Shown: positions 12,446 through 24,391 of the stretch, piece by piece
Position numbering within the stretch: position 1 is the first letter of the stretch
Layout: each line of letters starts with the position of its first letter
Assembly: GCA_900095095.1 (NCBI GenBank)
Contig: FMBT01000307.1
Coordinates: 62,001 to 126,000, forward strand
From: Fragilariopsis cylindrus CCMP1102
Taxonomy: Eukaryota > Bacillariophyta > Bacillariophyceae > Bacillariales > Bacillariaceae
Reading direction: 5' to 3'
DNA: 64,000 nucleotides
Notes under the pieces: model-generated
Seen by the model: the letters and a program-made list of their open reading frames with translations, nothing else
What the model was told of the DNA's origin: nothing
The model's database searches: none
Made by a program: the position numbers and the translations under genes

Positions 12446-12749
12446 ATGTCAACAGCAATGATAACAACTTCCCCACGTCGTCAACGTCGACGTCGACGTC
12501 AGCTAACAATTGATGAATTGTATGATGAACGACAAACACTTCGTAAAGAATGGATGGAATTTTTAGATTCGATGGATAGTGATGATACTAGCTACGAAGA
12601 GAATTCGATTATACCAGGATGTAACGTATTAGATGAGATAATAACCGATCCACCAGGACTACCTAAAGTAGCATCAACAGCATCAACAGCATCAACAGCA
12701 GCAACAGCAGCAACAGCAGCAACAACAACAGCAACAGCGACAGCAACAG

Positions 12750-12781
<32 letters not shown>

Positions 12782-15700
12782 TCAAATGAAGAAATATTAC
12801 AAATACAATCTCATCTTGACTATGATTATGATTATGACTGTGGCGATAACGATAATGATAGTAATGATCCTGCATATCGATCCCTCAAGGAACAAGTTGA
12901 TCAACTTGATGAAATATTCGAAATATTTAGTGACTTACCGAATATGAATAATAATAGTAATAATGATATACCATCACCGACTGGTACTAGTAATGATGCA
13001 TTTGAAGAAGAATGGAAGGCACTTGATAAATTAGAATCTGATCTATATAAAGAAATGACAGAATGCGATATAAATGTCGCTGCTAACAGTATTAAAAGTT
13101 GCATTACTAGTAAAGATGACGATTATGGAAGCTATCACGTGAAAGGAAATAATAGTAATACTAAAAACGATCGTGGGGAACAACAACAGCAACAAATTCA
13201 GCAGCAGAAGAAGGAGACAAAGACAGCAACAATGTTGAATAATAACGGGGATGGTACTACTAGTGGTATTATCACGATAGAAAAAGAAAACAATGATGAT
13301 AGCATACGAGACGATATTGTTGTTTGTGTGAATGATTGTAATGGGGGACAACAACAGCAGCAGCAGCTGGAATATGAATGTGTAAGTAATGATCTACTTT
13401 TATATGCCACCAAAATTATGACAACGACGAAGAACAGGACGACTAAAGGACTAGAATCAGAATCCCCAGTTAATAGTGGAAGTAGTCACGGTCCATTATC
13501 ATCGTCATCTAGTACAGCCGCTTCGAATACTGCGACTGCATTGAAACATAATGATCTACTTTTACATGCTGCTAAAATTATGACAACGACGAAGAACAAG
13601 ACGATTGAAGAACCAGAATCAGAATCCCAAGATAATAGTGAAAGTAGTCACAGTCGATTATCATCATCATCATCATCTAGTACAACCACTTCGAAGACTG
13701 CGACTGCATTGAAACATATGCGTCGTCGTCGTCGTCGAAGTAGCTTCAGTAGTAGCAATGAACAATCCGTCGTCGTAGAAGAAACAGCACAACCAACAGT
13801 AGTAACTGTCATAACAGCAAATAGTAATAGTGAATCCACTGTTTCTACCACTGAACTATTGTTCACCACGAGAAAAAAAGCACGTAACGATAATAATAAT
13901 GATGATGGAGATGGAGAAGGCGATGGAATTATTGTTTTAGTTGGAGACAATGATAGTTGTATTGTGAATATTGATAATGATGATGCTACTGATATTGATA
14001 GGAACGCTATTTTTGGTCATAACGACCATGTTTTTCCCGAAGGAGAAGAAATCACCACCACCTATACGGCATCGCCCACTAGTGTTGGGACCAAAGAAGA
14101 AGAAGAAGAAGAAGAAGAAGAGCAGCAGCAGCAGCAGCAACAACAAATAGAGCAGGTGAAGAAGAAGAACATTAATACTACCCCACCATCTGACCATGAT
14201 GATGATGGTGATGATATACAAACATCATCAATCTGTGATAATTGGACAACATCACTAGACGAAAAGGAGAATGAAATAGAAGGACAACAACACCATGAAA
14301 AAATCAATTTAATTGAATATCGCACTGATAATAATGACAGTGCTATTATCGATAACGAAATGAAAGAAGATATTATTGGTACTGATATGATACGTGAGAA
14401 CATTGATCAAAAACAACAAGATAGGAAACGACCATCAGCATCAGAATTACTAACCGATTATTGTTGTACAGAAATGTGTGCATATGGTACTAGTACTGAT
14501 ACAGATGTTCTCGATTATGTATTTGAGAATGTTGAATCATTTATTTGTGCTACTGATGCAGCAGTACCCCGTAGTGGCGTTGATTCACCCACCGGAGAAA
14601 AAGAATTGTTGTTACCAGTCAATACTAACAATATGCTAGTGTTAAAGCGTGACAATAATATAGTAGTAGAAGGCTCGAATGGTAAACCTGCACAACTTTT
14701 AACAACAACTCGTCAGGGTGATTTACTTGGTTATTGTTTCGAACATGTTGAATCGTACGTATGTACGAGTTCTTCTTTTGATGAAGAAGTTGATGATAAT
14801 TGGTGTAGTAAATCAGTGCTTCCGTCACCAACAAAGAAATCTGCATCGAAATCGAAATCATTACAACAAGTACAACAAGAATGGGATAATGGGCATCATA
14901 AATTTACCTCATTATTATCAAATAGTAGCATGTACAAACAAGATTTGTCAACTATATCAGAAGTTAGCTTTCGTAAAGAGCAACCACCGCCATGCGATGA
15001 AATTGCGGATACAGATGCTGATGGTATCGAATCATGGAGCAGCTGGTCGTCAGACAAAAAAGAGGAGGAGGAATGTGCTGTACATAGGAATTCTCATCTT
15101 CCTCTTCTCACTACTAATACTAATAGTAATACTTCTACCATCAGCCAAGTTGAGGATTACCAAAAAGGAGAAGGATACGAGTTGATGGTGAACGGTATAA
15201 TATCCAACGAACATAGTAACGAGCCATCATTATTACCATCCATAGGAAAAATCGATGAGGAGATCGTCATCGAAGCAGTTTATGGTAACGTTTCAACTGC
15301 TCATGATGAAGAAAATGATGATTATGTGAACGACCTGGTAGATAATAGAGACACAAGTAGTGGCGAGGAAGAAAGATATTTACACCAGCAACCACAACAA
15401 CATCAGCAGCAGGTACAAACACAGATACAGAACGAACAAGACCCAATATCACCGTTATTGTGCAAAATGATTGTTCATCCAGTTTTAGCGGACATCCCAC
15501 ATCAAGAGAGTCGTAGTATTCAATGCCGTAGCAACAGCAGCAATAGCACTCATGATACTCAATGCTCTAAAATAACTCCCGCCCCTGCAACTGAAACTTC
15601 ACCTGATAAGAGTACGACGATGAATAACAGCAGTGCACCAAAATCGTATACAATTCGTCCTACACCTTCGTTTGATAAACCTTCCCCAAGCAAAACGAAA

Positions 15701-17920
15701 GTGAATGAGCTGAATAATGAACAGCAGTTTTTTGATGACCGTAATGATTTTTCTACTGTTGTTGTAACGAATATTTCATCAATAACTGTCGAGGAAGAGG
15801 ATACTAGAATAATCGATTCTTCACCAGGGTTTGGTCGTGATAGTTGCGACATAGATGCGGCAGGGTTGTTGAATCAAATCCTGTTAGAAGTTGATGAAGA
15901 CGTTGAAGATATCGAACTTCCACACAACAAGATGAGTGTTACGAATCGAACTGTAGATAATTGGCAAGATCAAAAGAATGATAATGGCTACTATGCTGTC
16001 TCGAGTAACAATTCAGTTGCAACGATTCCAACTGTAGTGATAGATGAAGCAGAAGAAAAACAATTTGCCAATGCATTGCCGCCGCCATCCGCAGCAGCAG
16101 TACCATCAATTCTTTCACCTAATTTAACCTTTGAATTAGATGATGCATCTAGCGGAAGTAGTATTCTTGATTTGATGACGAGCGTTGATGAGAATCCATT
16201 TGACGAATCTCCACAAAAACAAGAATCAAAGGAACATGATGGCGCAGTTGAAAAACTTCGTGCGCTATTATTAATGACATCAACAATCATCCATTCGCAA
16301 CATTTAAGAAAGATTTAACGGAGCTGGAACTCGAAATCATGAATACTACGATATGTGGTACTGCCGGCGACGGTGAAGTTAGTCCATTAACGACACCTGT
16401 AAATCACTTAGAAGAACAACAAGAACAAAAAGCGAATACTGCTCCGACACCGACTCCAACTTCGTATACTTTTTTCTCGAACAACCTTCCTGTTAAGAAG
16501 AGTATCGATGACGATGAAGACGACCAAGAACAAAACGATGACATTATTGATGTTGTACCTATTCACGACGATAACAACAATGACGACAAATATTGTGCCG
16601 CCAATAATAGTAATAATAATAGTAACAATACTATTATCCATACAAAAAAAGTAACGAGAGTCAAGATTCCTCGTCATCAATCAGTCAAGTGCTTGGTCGT
16701 GTTTACGCTCGTATCATTAAAGGGAACAACAATAAAAATGGGAACCTTTCTGTTAAGAAGAGTATCGATGACGATGAAGACGACCAAGAACAAAACGATG
16801 ACATTATTGATGTTGTACCTATTCCTGACGATGACGACAATGACGACAACTATCGCGCCGCCAATAATGATAATAATAACAATACTATTATCCATACAAA
16901 CAAAAGTAATCAGAGTCAAGATTCCTCGTCATCGATCAATCAAGTACTTGATCGTGTTTACGCCCGTGTCATTAAAGGAAACAACAACAAAAATGGGACC
17001 GACAGTATCATCAAAAGCATCATCAGCAATAAGGGGAATGATAGAAAGAACGATAACAGCATAGTGAATCAACAACAACAACAACAACAGGGGGACAGCA
17101 ATATTACCATAACAGAAACTATTCTAACACAAGAGGTTGTGGCCACAACAACTGTGAATGATGATGGGTTTTCTACTTCTGATGATGATGATAATGATGA
17201 TCATGGCACTGAGGTAATATATGATGAAAGAGAAGATAGTAGCAATGGAACGGTAGCAGTGGATTACAACGATGGTAGTAATGATGGCGATGCAAGCACG
17301 ACGAAAACAACGGTAACGAGGAGATCATTATCACCAACATTAGTAGGCGAAACAATGAAATTGCAATACGACGGTGATGAAATCTCATCATTAATAGGAA
17401 GTAATAATCAAAAACTTCTTGATTCTATTGCCAATCAAGACTATGATACATATTCAAAAATGACTTCAAATGATATTACTGGAATCGATTGCTATAATAC
17501 TGATAATAGTAATGATACTTCCATTGACCCAACCACAGCCGCTACTCCAGTAATAGCTCCAACAATGATTATTGAAGGTCGATCTGCATGTTGGAATAAG
17601 ATGATTTTTTCGACCAATAACAAAACAACAGACCAATAATCAAGTCCATTACGACTACACGACCTACTGTGCGTAAAATTTCATCTGATGTGATTGTTCT
17701 TGTATACAGTAGATATGATCATCATTACTGCGACAACAATAGTGAGATACAACAACATCAGCAACAAGGGATTAGTGGTAAAAATAGTGCAGTAACTGCT
17801 AGTACAAGTAGTTTCATTACGACATCAAATGAAACAAGAATCTGGAAAAAAATTAGAATAAAGCAGAACGAAGAAGAAAAATGGGTCAATTTTCATTTTC
17901 ATCGGTCAATATCCTCATAA
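12446..17920 (+). CDS. Very large low-complexity acidic protein with internal repeats, function unknown
   Basis: I do not recognise a known family. The first in-frame ATG (12446) gives MSTAMITTSPRRQRRRRR, a basic patch, then a helical LTIDELYDERQTLRKEW. The rest is rich in Asp, Asn, Ser, Thr and Gln. Two internal repeat families are listed separately. A third motif pair, LDYVFENVESFIC (near 14510) and LGYCFEHVESYVC (near 14728), suggests a short folded unit. The reading frame changes three times, near 16275, 16645 and 17600, always in the direction of one lost base. The loss near 16645 is shown by the two tandem repeat copies, since copy 1 is one base shorter in an A run. Restored length is about 1,825 residues. 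There is no membrane segment or signal peptide. Repeated Ser/Asp tracts suggest a disordered, perhaps nuclear or scaffold, protein, but that is only a guess. Confidence 0.6.
13388..13714 (+). repeat. Tandem 54-55-residue coding repeat
   Basis: Two adjacent copies, 13388-13549 and 13550-13714, encode NDLLLYATKIMTTTKN and NDLLLHAAKIMTTTKN, then an ESES...SSH segment, a Ser run and TATALKH. They differ by substitutions and Ser-run length, so the duplication is not very recent. The copies lie within the low-complexity protein. Confidence 0.85.
16491..17003 (+). repeat. Tandem 87-residue coding repeat
   Basis: Copy 1 starts at 16491 and copy 2 at 16751. Both read KKSIDDDEDDQEQNDDIIDV, then an Asp/Asn tract, NTIIHT, SQDSSSSI and RVYAR.IKGNNNKNG. 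The period is 260 bp, one short of 261 (87 codons). The missing base falls in ACAAAAAAAGTAAC of copy 1, where copy 2 keeps frame. Confidence 0.9.
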
Positions 17921-17972
17921 TCATAACCATAAAAATAAAACATCCTCCTCTTTCATTAACAATAATTTAGTC

Positions 17973-17973
<1 letters not shown>

Positions 17974-18006
<33 letters not shown>
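17974..18006. repeat. (AC)n microsatellite
   Basis: About sixteen uninterrupted AC units lie just 3' of the low-complexity gene. Confidence 0.95.
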
Positions 18007-18008
<2 letters not shown>

Positions 18009-18180
18009 GAAAAATTCAAAAATTCTACAATATCAATGAAAGATATTTTTGTACAAACTACTACTACTAGATAGCTTTGACATGGAGAAACAATTATGTA
18101 TAAGAGATCATAATATGTATTATATTGATGTATTTCATCCTAATTAATTCCGTGCTTTCTATTTCTACAATACGGGAAAG

Positions 18181-18199
18181 ATATATATATATATATATA
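18181..18199. repeat. (AT)n microsatellite
   Basis: About nine AT units are followed by a degenerate AT-rich tail. Confidence 0.9.
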
Positions 18200-18757
18200 C
18201 ATATATAATATAATATACTGTAACAAGAAAACCTATAAAAAATGAATGTTGTATTTTTTTTATTCGATCATGATTAAAAAACTTAATTGAAATTTGTAGT
18301 CGTGTATAGTTAATCGATGTAGTCAAACCGGATATTACGATAGTTCCGTGGCTTTGAATTGTTGATTGATTCATTCGATTCAATTTGATGTCACTGATAA
18401 AAAAAACGCACTTGCCTTTTGTGTTCATGTTGTCTAGATCTGTTTTTGCACGCCGATTGCTTTGATACACGATATTGAATACAAGAAGTTTCACAACAAC
18501 CCATCATTGTATGTAGTCTTTCTTCGACAACGTCTTGAAGCAGTGCAGCACGGACATATCCATATCAAACCAACATTTTAAGTTTAATAGAGTTTCTTCG
18601 AGAGCTTTGCATAAAATACTTTCCAGTTGACTGATAGCCGAAGATCGATCCATCACTATTTCGATTTGCCCCTGACAAAAAAGTGAAGTGATATATTATC
18701 TACATAATCCATCTTCATATTTACTGGGAAAGAAAACAAAACAACAATTCCGCCATC

Positions 18758-21311
18758 ATGATGTTTATAAATCGACAAGAATCTTTAATATTTTCGATGC
18801 TGAGAATATTTGTTGCGGTGGCAGTGCTCTTGCCATGGGCAGTAGTGGATGGTGCATTTATCGATATGGACACTCCCCTCGACAGACGAACGACGAAATC
18901 ACTGGTAGATAAGAGCGTGTATCATTTGGTATGTGTTATTGATCTCATTTTTTCATAGACTTTTTATTTCGGACGAAATTGCGTTGTGCTGAACGAATAT
19001 TCGATTGATTCAAAAGATGATCGATATTGTATCGGTATTCAAAATCCTAACAAATCATGATCCTTTCCCCTCCCCTCCATCTCCTTTCTATATTTTTTCT
19101 TTCACAATTTCTGTGTCACAATTCATTGTCTTATGCTCAATTCGTTTGTGCTGTGTCGTATCATACCGCATCGTGTCGTGTCGTACCATACCGTGTCAAC
19201 CGTCTTCGTCTTTTCATTTTGGCGCTTTAGGTTATGTCTGACGAATTCAACACACCTAACCGAACATTCACCGATGGACACGATCCCGTTTGGACGGCAT
19301 TGGATAGGTCCGATGATGACGCTAGTTCAGCAGGAGGTGGGTCACAACAGTTTTATAATTCTTCATTTGTAACTACGGACGACGAGGGTATGCTCAAAAT
19401 TTCTACCGAGATTGGTAAGACAACGTGGACAACATTTGATGCAGTCAAAGGTGAATACAAGAAAACTTCAACTCTATTTAATTCTGGTAGTGTCCAGTCT
19501 TGGGAGAAGTTTTGCTTTACGGGTGGTATCGTTGAGGTTGATGTTATTCTTCCTGGAGATCCCTTCATCGGTGGGTTGTGGCCGGCCATTTGGATGTTAG
19601 GTAATTTGGGACGGGCCACATACGAGGCATCGACTAACAATATTTGGCCATGGTCCTTTGATACGTGCGATCGGAAATTACAACCTGCACAGAAAATATC
19701 AGCATGTAACTCGCAGAATCATTATGGTATGAATGCATACCAGGGAAGAGGTGCAACGGAAATCGATATAATCGAAGTCACGGCGGGAGACGACTCAAAA
19801 GGCCCAATACCGGGTACCAATCCACCCATTTCATTTCCGCATGCCGGTATGACTATACAGGTAAGTTGAATCATTCTACTACGCTAATACTAATGCATAA
19901 TATTGTATAATTGCATGATGAAATTCGTGATCGATTGTGATGGTGATATTAGCTTTGAAATTGAAAACTGATTTAACCTCTCCACTCACCTCATCATTTT
20001 GCTTTTACGGTCATGACTTCTAAAATGGCACGTTGTTATCAGCTTGCACCGGGCGTGACAAAAAATAGACCGCATGATGGAGCACTACCGTTGTATGAAG
20101 ACAAACTTGCACCTGGTGGACATACGACGCTGGTGGCAAACACATGGTACGAAAATCTTGAATTAAACGGAAATACTTCCATCAACCCATACTTCTACGG
20201 AACCTATCTTGCGGAAACGAAGCCAAACGAACCCGTAACACGAAATAAAAATCAAGCGTTCCAGGCTGATGCTCCCGGAGTAAACCACCAATTAACTCCC
20301 GCGCACTTCACAAAGATCCATACTTTTCGTATAGAATGGCAACCGGGTCCAGGCGGAAGAGTCGATTGGTTTAGTAAGGACCATAAGATTAACTCAACAC
20401 TTCATATGGAAGGTGATGGACTTGGAAAAGATTGGTTACATGTATATGGAATAAATGATAAGTCATTAAAAGACCTAATGAAATCGCAAATACCCATCGA
20501 ACCCTCCTACTTGATTATGAACACCGCTGTTTCATCCAATTGGGGTTTTCCATATGTTTCTCCTGAAACCTGTCCTGATAAGTGTTACGATTGTGATGAT
20601 CCTAAATGCGCTTGCGCTTTTGCGCCTGGATTCTGCAAAATGCTCCGCGAAACCGACGTTGCCATGAAAATTGATTCGGTTCGCGTATACCAGAGTCGAG
20701 ATCCATCGGCGCATCCAGGTCAAGATCACACTTTAGGTTGCGATCCACCAGCATATCCTACCAGAGAATGGATCAAAGGCCATAGCTATCAATACATGAG
20801 AAATCCTCCCTTCTCCTTCGAAGATAAAGGTCATCCTTTGAAAAAGGTGCAGAAGGGTGGAGGAAAGTGCGAGAGCGACTATGACTGTGGCGCACATATT
20901 TCCAATGTGAATTTGACGGAGGTTTTCGATAACCAGCAAGATACAGATACGAGTCGAAGACATCTCAAAAAAGAAACCAATTCGGATGAAAAAATAGGTC
21001 GTGGAAAATGCATCTCTTCAAAGGATTTTGGTGGTCCTCTTTATACGGCAGCATCGAATGCAAAAAGAGTCTGCAAATGCAATTCCGGTTATTCCGGTCC
21101 TCACTGCTTAGCTCAGAATCATATCGATGACACTGAGAGTGCTTATGCCAAAAAAATGGGGAAATCGCTCTTCAGATCGATACCAACTATTATCTTTTCA
21201 CCCTTTTTAGCTTTTGGTCTTGTGGGACTTTTTGTTATTATCGTCGTCTTTGCCTCTACCGTAGCGGCAAAGAAAAGAGAAGCAAAAGAACTAGAGAGGC
21301 AGCTGTATTAA
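18758..21311 (+). CDS. TGS: GH16 beta-glucan transglycosylase of the KRE6/SKN1 family (chrysolaminarin branching)
   Basis: In yeast, KRE6/SKN1 proteins make beta-1,6-glucan. Diatom homologues are termed 1,6-beta-transglycosylases (TGS) and are proposed to add branches to chrysolaminarin, the vacuolar storage glucan. Exons are 18758-18928, 19231-19860 and 20043-21311, all phase 0, giving 689 residues. A signal peptide covers residues 1 to about 33 (FVAVAVLLPWAVVDGAF). The GH16 catalytic motif EIDIIEV is at residues 234-240, with nucleophile and acid/base Glu both present. LWPAIWMLGNLG and the C-terminal half of the jelly roll (FRIEWQPGPGGRVDWF, MNTAVSSNWGF) match KRE6/SKN1. A Cys-rich EGF-like module (CESDYDCG, CKCNSGYSGPHC) precedes one membrane helix (PFLAFGLVGLFVIIVVF) and a short charged tail. 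This makes it a type I protein, unlike the type II yeast enzymes. No frame changes were seen. Confidence 0.88.
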
Positions 21312-21947
21312 TCCTTGAGGGTCTCGATGCGGATTAAAGAACGCATGATTGGAGCTGAGATGAAATAGAAGGAGATCATGCGACAATAATGTTCCCGATA
21401 AATTCGTTCTTATTCTTCCAGGGAAAATTGAAATTTACGTTCCTCTTTGCATGCCGACGTTTATGTAATAATAATGGCTGATGGATACATGGATACAACT
21501 GCACTCATCAATATAATCATTCTTACTACCAATCGCTCCTTACTTACTGTGGTTAAAATCTCCTGTGGGGAATGAATAATGTAATTTTATCTGTCAGCGT
21601 GCTTTTAATAAAGTCTAAACAAGCAGTTTGGTTAGCTTAATCTTAAGTATCTACTAGAAGTAAATAGTTTAAGAATCAATAGCGGCTCGATAAAAAGATA
21701 CGTACTAGATGCCATATTATATACTCTTGGTATAGCAGCGTGTTTCTGCGAATAGCCACAGTTTTAATGATCTTAGACAGTCGTTTGTTAAAGTTATAAC
21801 TATATACGAAATTTGATTATTGCATGAGACAGTAAGACGCATTATATCCCTCCCTATCTTTATACATACATACAATGGTGGATATAATATTTTATATGAA
21901 GTGAGCAACAAATGAACGTGGAATCAATCGGATAAAGAAATATCTTT
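21312..21947. other. 3'-3' intergenic stretch
   Basis: The stretch lies between convergent genes and is AT-rich, with no supported gene. It presumably holds both 3' UTRs and poly(A) sites; TTTTAATAAAG at 21603-21613 is a poly(A)-like signal for the transglycosylase gene. Confidence 0.35.
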
Positions 21948-23644
21948 TTATGGAAGGTATTCGGGATTTGATGATGACGAGTCGTCCCCTTTACTACTAC
22001 TACGACGCTTAGAGACGCATTCGCGACGTTGTTCGACTGATTCCAAATCAGCAAGATGAGATTTAGTTTTGTTGTCGATTTGCCAAGCAGAGCGAGCTAC
22101 CTCTTCCATAAGTTCAGATGGATCTTTCAACGTATCCATTGATGATTGGAAAATTTCATCGCTGCTGCTTTGGCTGCTGTTGCTGTTACTGTTACTGTTA
22201 CTGTTACTGTTACTGACAGATGAAGCTCCAAACTTGCTATTCTGTACGGAGGAATCCAATTGATTTGTTGTTTCTGCCGATGTTGCTTCTCTGTCATTTG
22301 TCCTCAATTCCTTTTGATTTGGCTCTTCCAGTTGCTGCAAACACGTTTTTTGGTCTTCTTTTTTTGATTCACGATGATGCGGATGTTCGTCCCAAACTCC
22401 AGTCACATGGATCTCGGCATTAATGTCTTCATCATCATCTTCCTCATCATACTCGTCGTCTGCATTACGAAGTATAGAGCGTTGCTTCTGACGATCCGCC
22501 GTGTTTGGTTTTTTTCGACCCATGCGTAGAATGCATATGGTCGCAAATGCAGCAGTTGTTGCGATCCGAAGCAGACCGACACCACAAGAAACCCCAACGG
22601 CTGCACTAAGCCTGTTCGAACCCGAAAAGAAAATCGATTCGAGGAATAAAAAATTGGGAATGTTTTAGTTTGTACCCTAGTTGTTCCAGATACTATTCAC
22701 AAAATGATCATCGTCGTTGTCTAAGTCTCAACTTACCATATAGTTGCTGCCGTTGTCAATCCATGTACGATATTGTTCTGAGGATTGCTTCGACTTTGTC
22801 CATCCTTATTTATTACCGATGTAGTTATCACTCCAGCACCAATAAATCCAACCCCACTGGCAACATTAGATGCCATACGTGATACATCAACTCTTGCAAA
22901 GTTTGAAAATCCGTAACAGCTACAAATCGTGAAGCAACAGGCACCCATACTTACTAAGCTCATCGTACGTACACCAGCACTATGTCTAGATACTGAACGT
23001 TGTTTCCCTAAACATGTACCGAGAAGTGCAGCGTACAAGAGTCGAATCATAAGTCGTATTTCGGTTGCTGCTGATACAGGACAAGAGAGGATGGTGATGG
23101 GAGCGCCACCACCAGCTTGCGACATCGTTGTCGCTGCTATTGCTGTTGCTGTCGCTGTCGTCATAGCAGCTTCTGATGCTGATGCTACACCTGGGTAGAA
23201 GAAAAGTAGTCGTGAAGTAGCGATCAGAATCGGTGTCAAGAATTGTCTTCGTAGCAAACTACTTTGCCAGAATTTCGTTGCTCGTGATTGTTCTTTAAAT
23301 TTGTCGTCGTCGGTGGATTTATTTTGGCGTTCGTTATGGACCTGCTGGACCTTTCTAGCAAACCAAGTATTCGTATACATCCGTGATCGGATTGGTCCTA
23401 CTACTACTTGTTTGTTGCTCTGGTCGTCTGATGACAACATCGAATACAATGACGATGATGATACCGTCATCGATCGTTTGCAAAGGACGTGAAGCTTTGT
23501 CGAACGAATCTGATGATGATGACGACGATGATGATGAAATGCGTAGGACGTAGAAAGGAATGCTGCAATTACAAACGGAAGGTAAATAAGGGAATATTTA
23601 TTCATCATCAATCGTATGCACCTTCTTTGTTGGGACATGATCAT
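21948..23644 (-). CDS. MgtC/SapB-family membrane protein with plastid presequence
   Basis: Bacterial MgtC proteins are inner-membrane proteins tied to Mg2+ limitation and ATP synthase control. Exons are 23644-22737 and 22611-21948, giving 523 residues. The MgtC core reads LLYAALLGTCLGKQRSV, HSAGVRTMSLVSMGACCF, SGVGFIGAGVI and HGLTTAATIW, and continues over the intron into LSAAVGVSCGVGLL. The N-terminus is a signal peptide ending STSYA|FHHH, the diatom plastid motif with Phe at +1 (residue 36), followed by a basic, Ser-rich stretch. At 132-137 a twin-arginine RRQFLT leads a hydrophobic run ending ASA, like a thylakoid Tat signal or a first membrane segment. A long hydrophilic tail (about 195 residues) with a Ser-Asn run follows the membrane part. 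Location in a plastid membrane is inferred. Confidence 0.8.
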
Positions 23645-24391
23645 TCTACCTTATCTACTTTATAATGTTGCAATCGACATATACGGCACTTGTTGCTTTG
23701 CTGTGATAGATACTGTACTAAGAGTATAATGATTTCTAGACCGTGCTGTAGATTATTTCGGTTATGTTTCTTGCGTTATATTTCGATGATGGATACGTTA
23801 ATTCCGTTGTTGTTTGTAACAATAATGTTTAAAGTACAACAGAAAGTATGTACGACTATCCGCAGTACTATCTAGGACTTTAACATAGAATACTTCGAAG
23901 TAGTATGTGAATTCTTGTTTCTCAAGTGAAGCTGAAGTGATAGGTCTTTTTCAATCATAGAACAATCGGAGTGTACAAAAATCGAATGATAAGCTTTGAT
24001 TGGCTACTTAATGCTTCGCTTTCTTCGTGTTCGCTTCTAACGTACGAAGGCCATACAATATTTTTTGGGAGCACGTTACACTACTTCTGTACCAAGTCCA
24101 AAATAAGGGATTAGCGCGGTATGCTCGTCAGAATTTTTGGGTTCTTTATCGTTTTGATTGGGTGAATTTGTAGCTCTTAATTCATCATGTGTTTTTGACA
24201 ACAGCAGCTTCAGCAACGAAGGGCTTCGTCCGCACAGTGTGTACTGTAGAAACACTCCGCGCCTAAAGTACTGTTTCACCCACAACCACAACAACAACCA
24301 CAACAACAAACCGGATCGAATCCAATATCCTATTGATACCGTGATCGGCCAGGTCCAGAGTCTGGCAATAAACAGGAACAACAATAGCAGC
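23645..24391. promoter_or_regulatory. Intergenic region between MgtC-like gene and the CRN-type nuclease gene
   Basis: It contains the promoters of two divergent genes. An open frame runs from about 24158 into the nuclease gene but has no ATG before 24392, so any upstream exon is unproven. The left copy of a 19-bp direct repeat is at 24067-24085. Confidence 0.35.
24067..24085 (+). repeat. Left copy of 19-bp direct repeat bounding the GC-rich island
   Basis: GGGAGCACGTTACACTACT occurs here and again at 28575-28593 in the same orientation, with no mismatch. The two copies bracket about 4.5 kb. Confidence 0.85.

Larger units (their letters stand above)
17921..18757. other. Intergenic stretch with simple repeats
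   Basis: Between the low-complexity gene and the transglycosylase gene there is no supported gene. It holds an (AC)n and a (TA)n microsatellite, listed separately. The minus-strand open frame at 18165-18494 is AT-rich and has no family signature. Confidence 0.4.

Noticed and set aside
12663-12875. Minus-strand poly-Leu frame
   Set aside because: It is the antisense of a trinucleotide-rich part of the low-complexity gene.
18165-18494. Minus-strand 109-residue frame
   Set aside because: AT-rich, ends in a microsatellite and shows no family motif.
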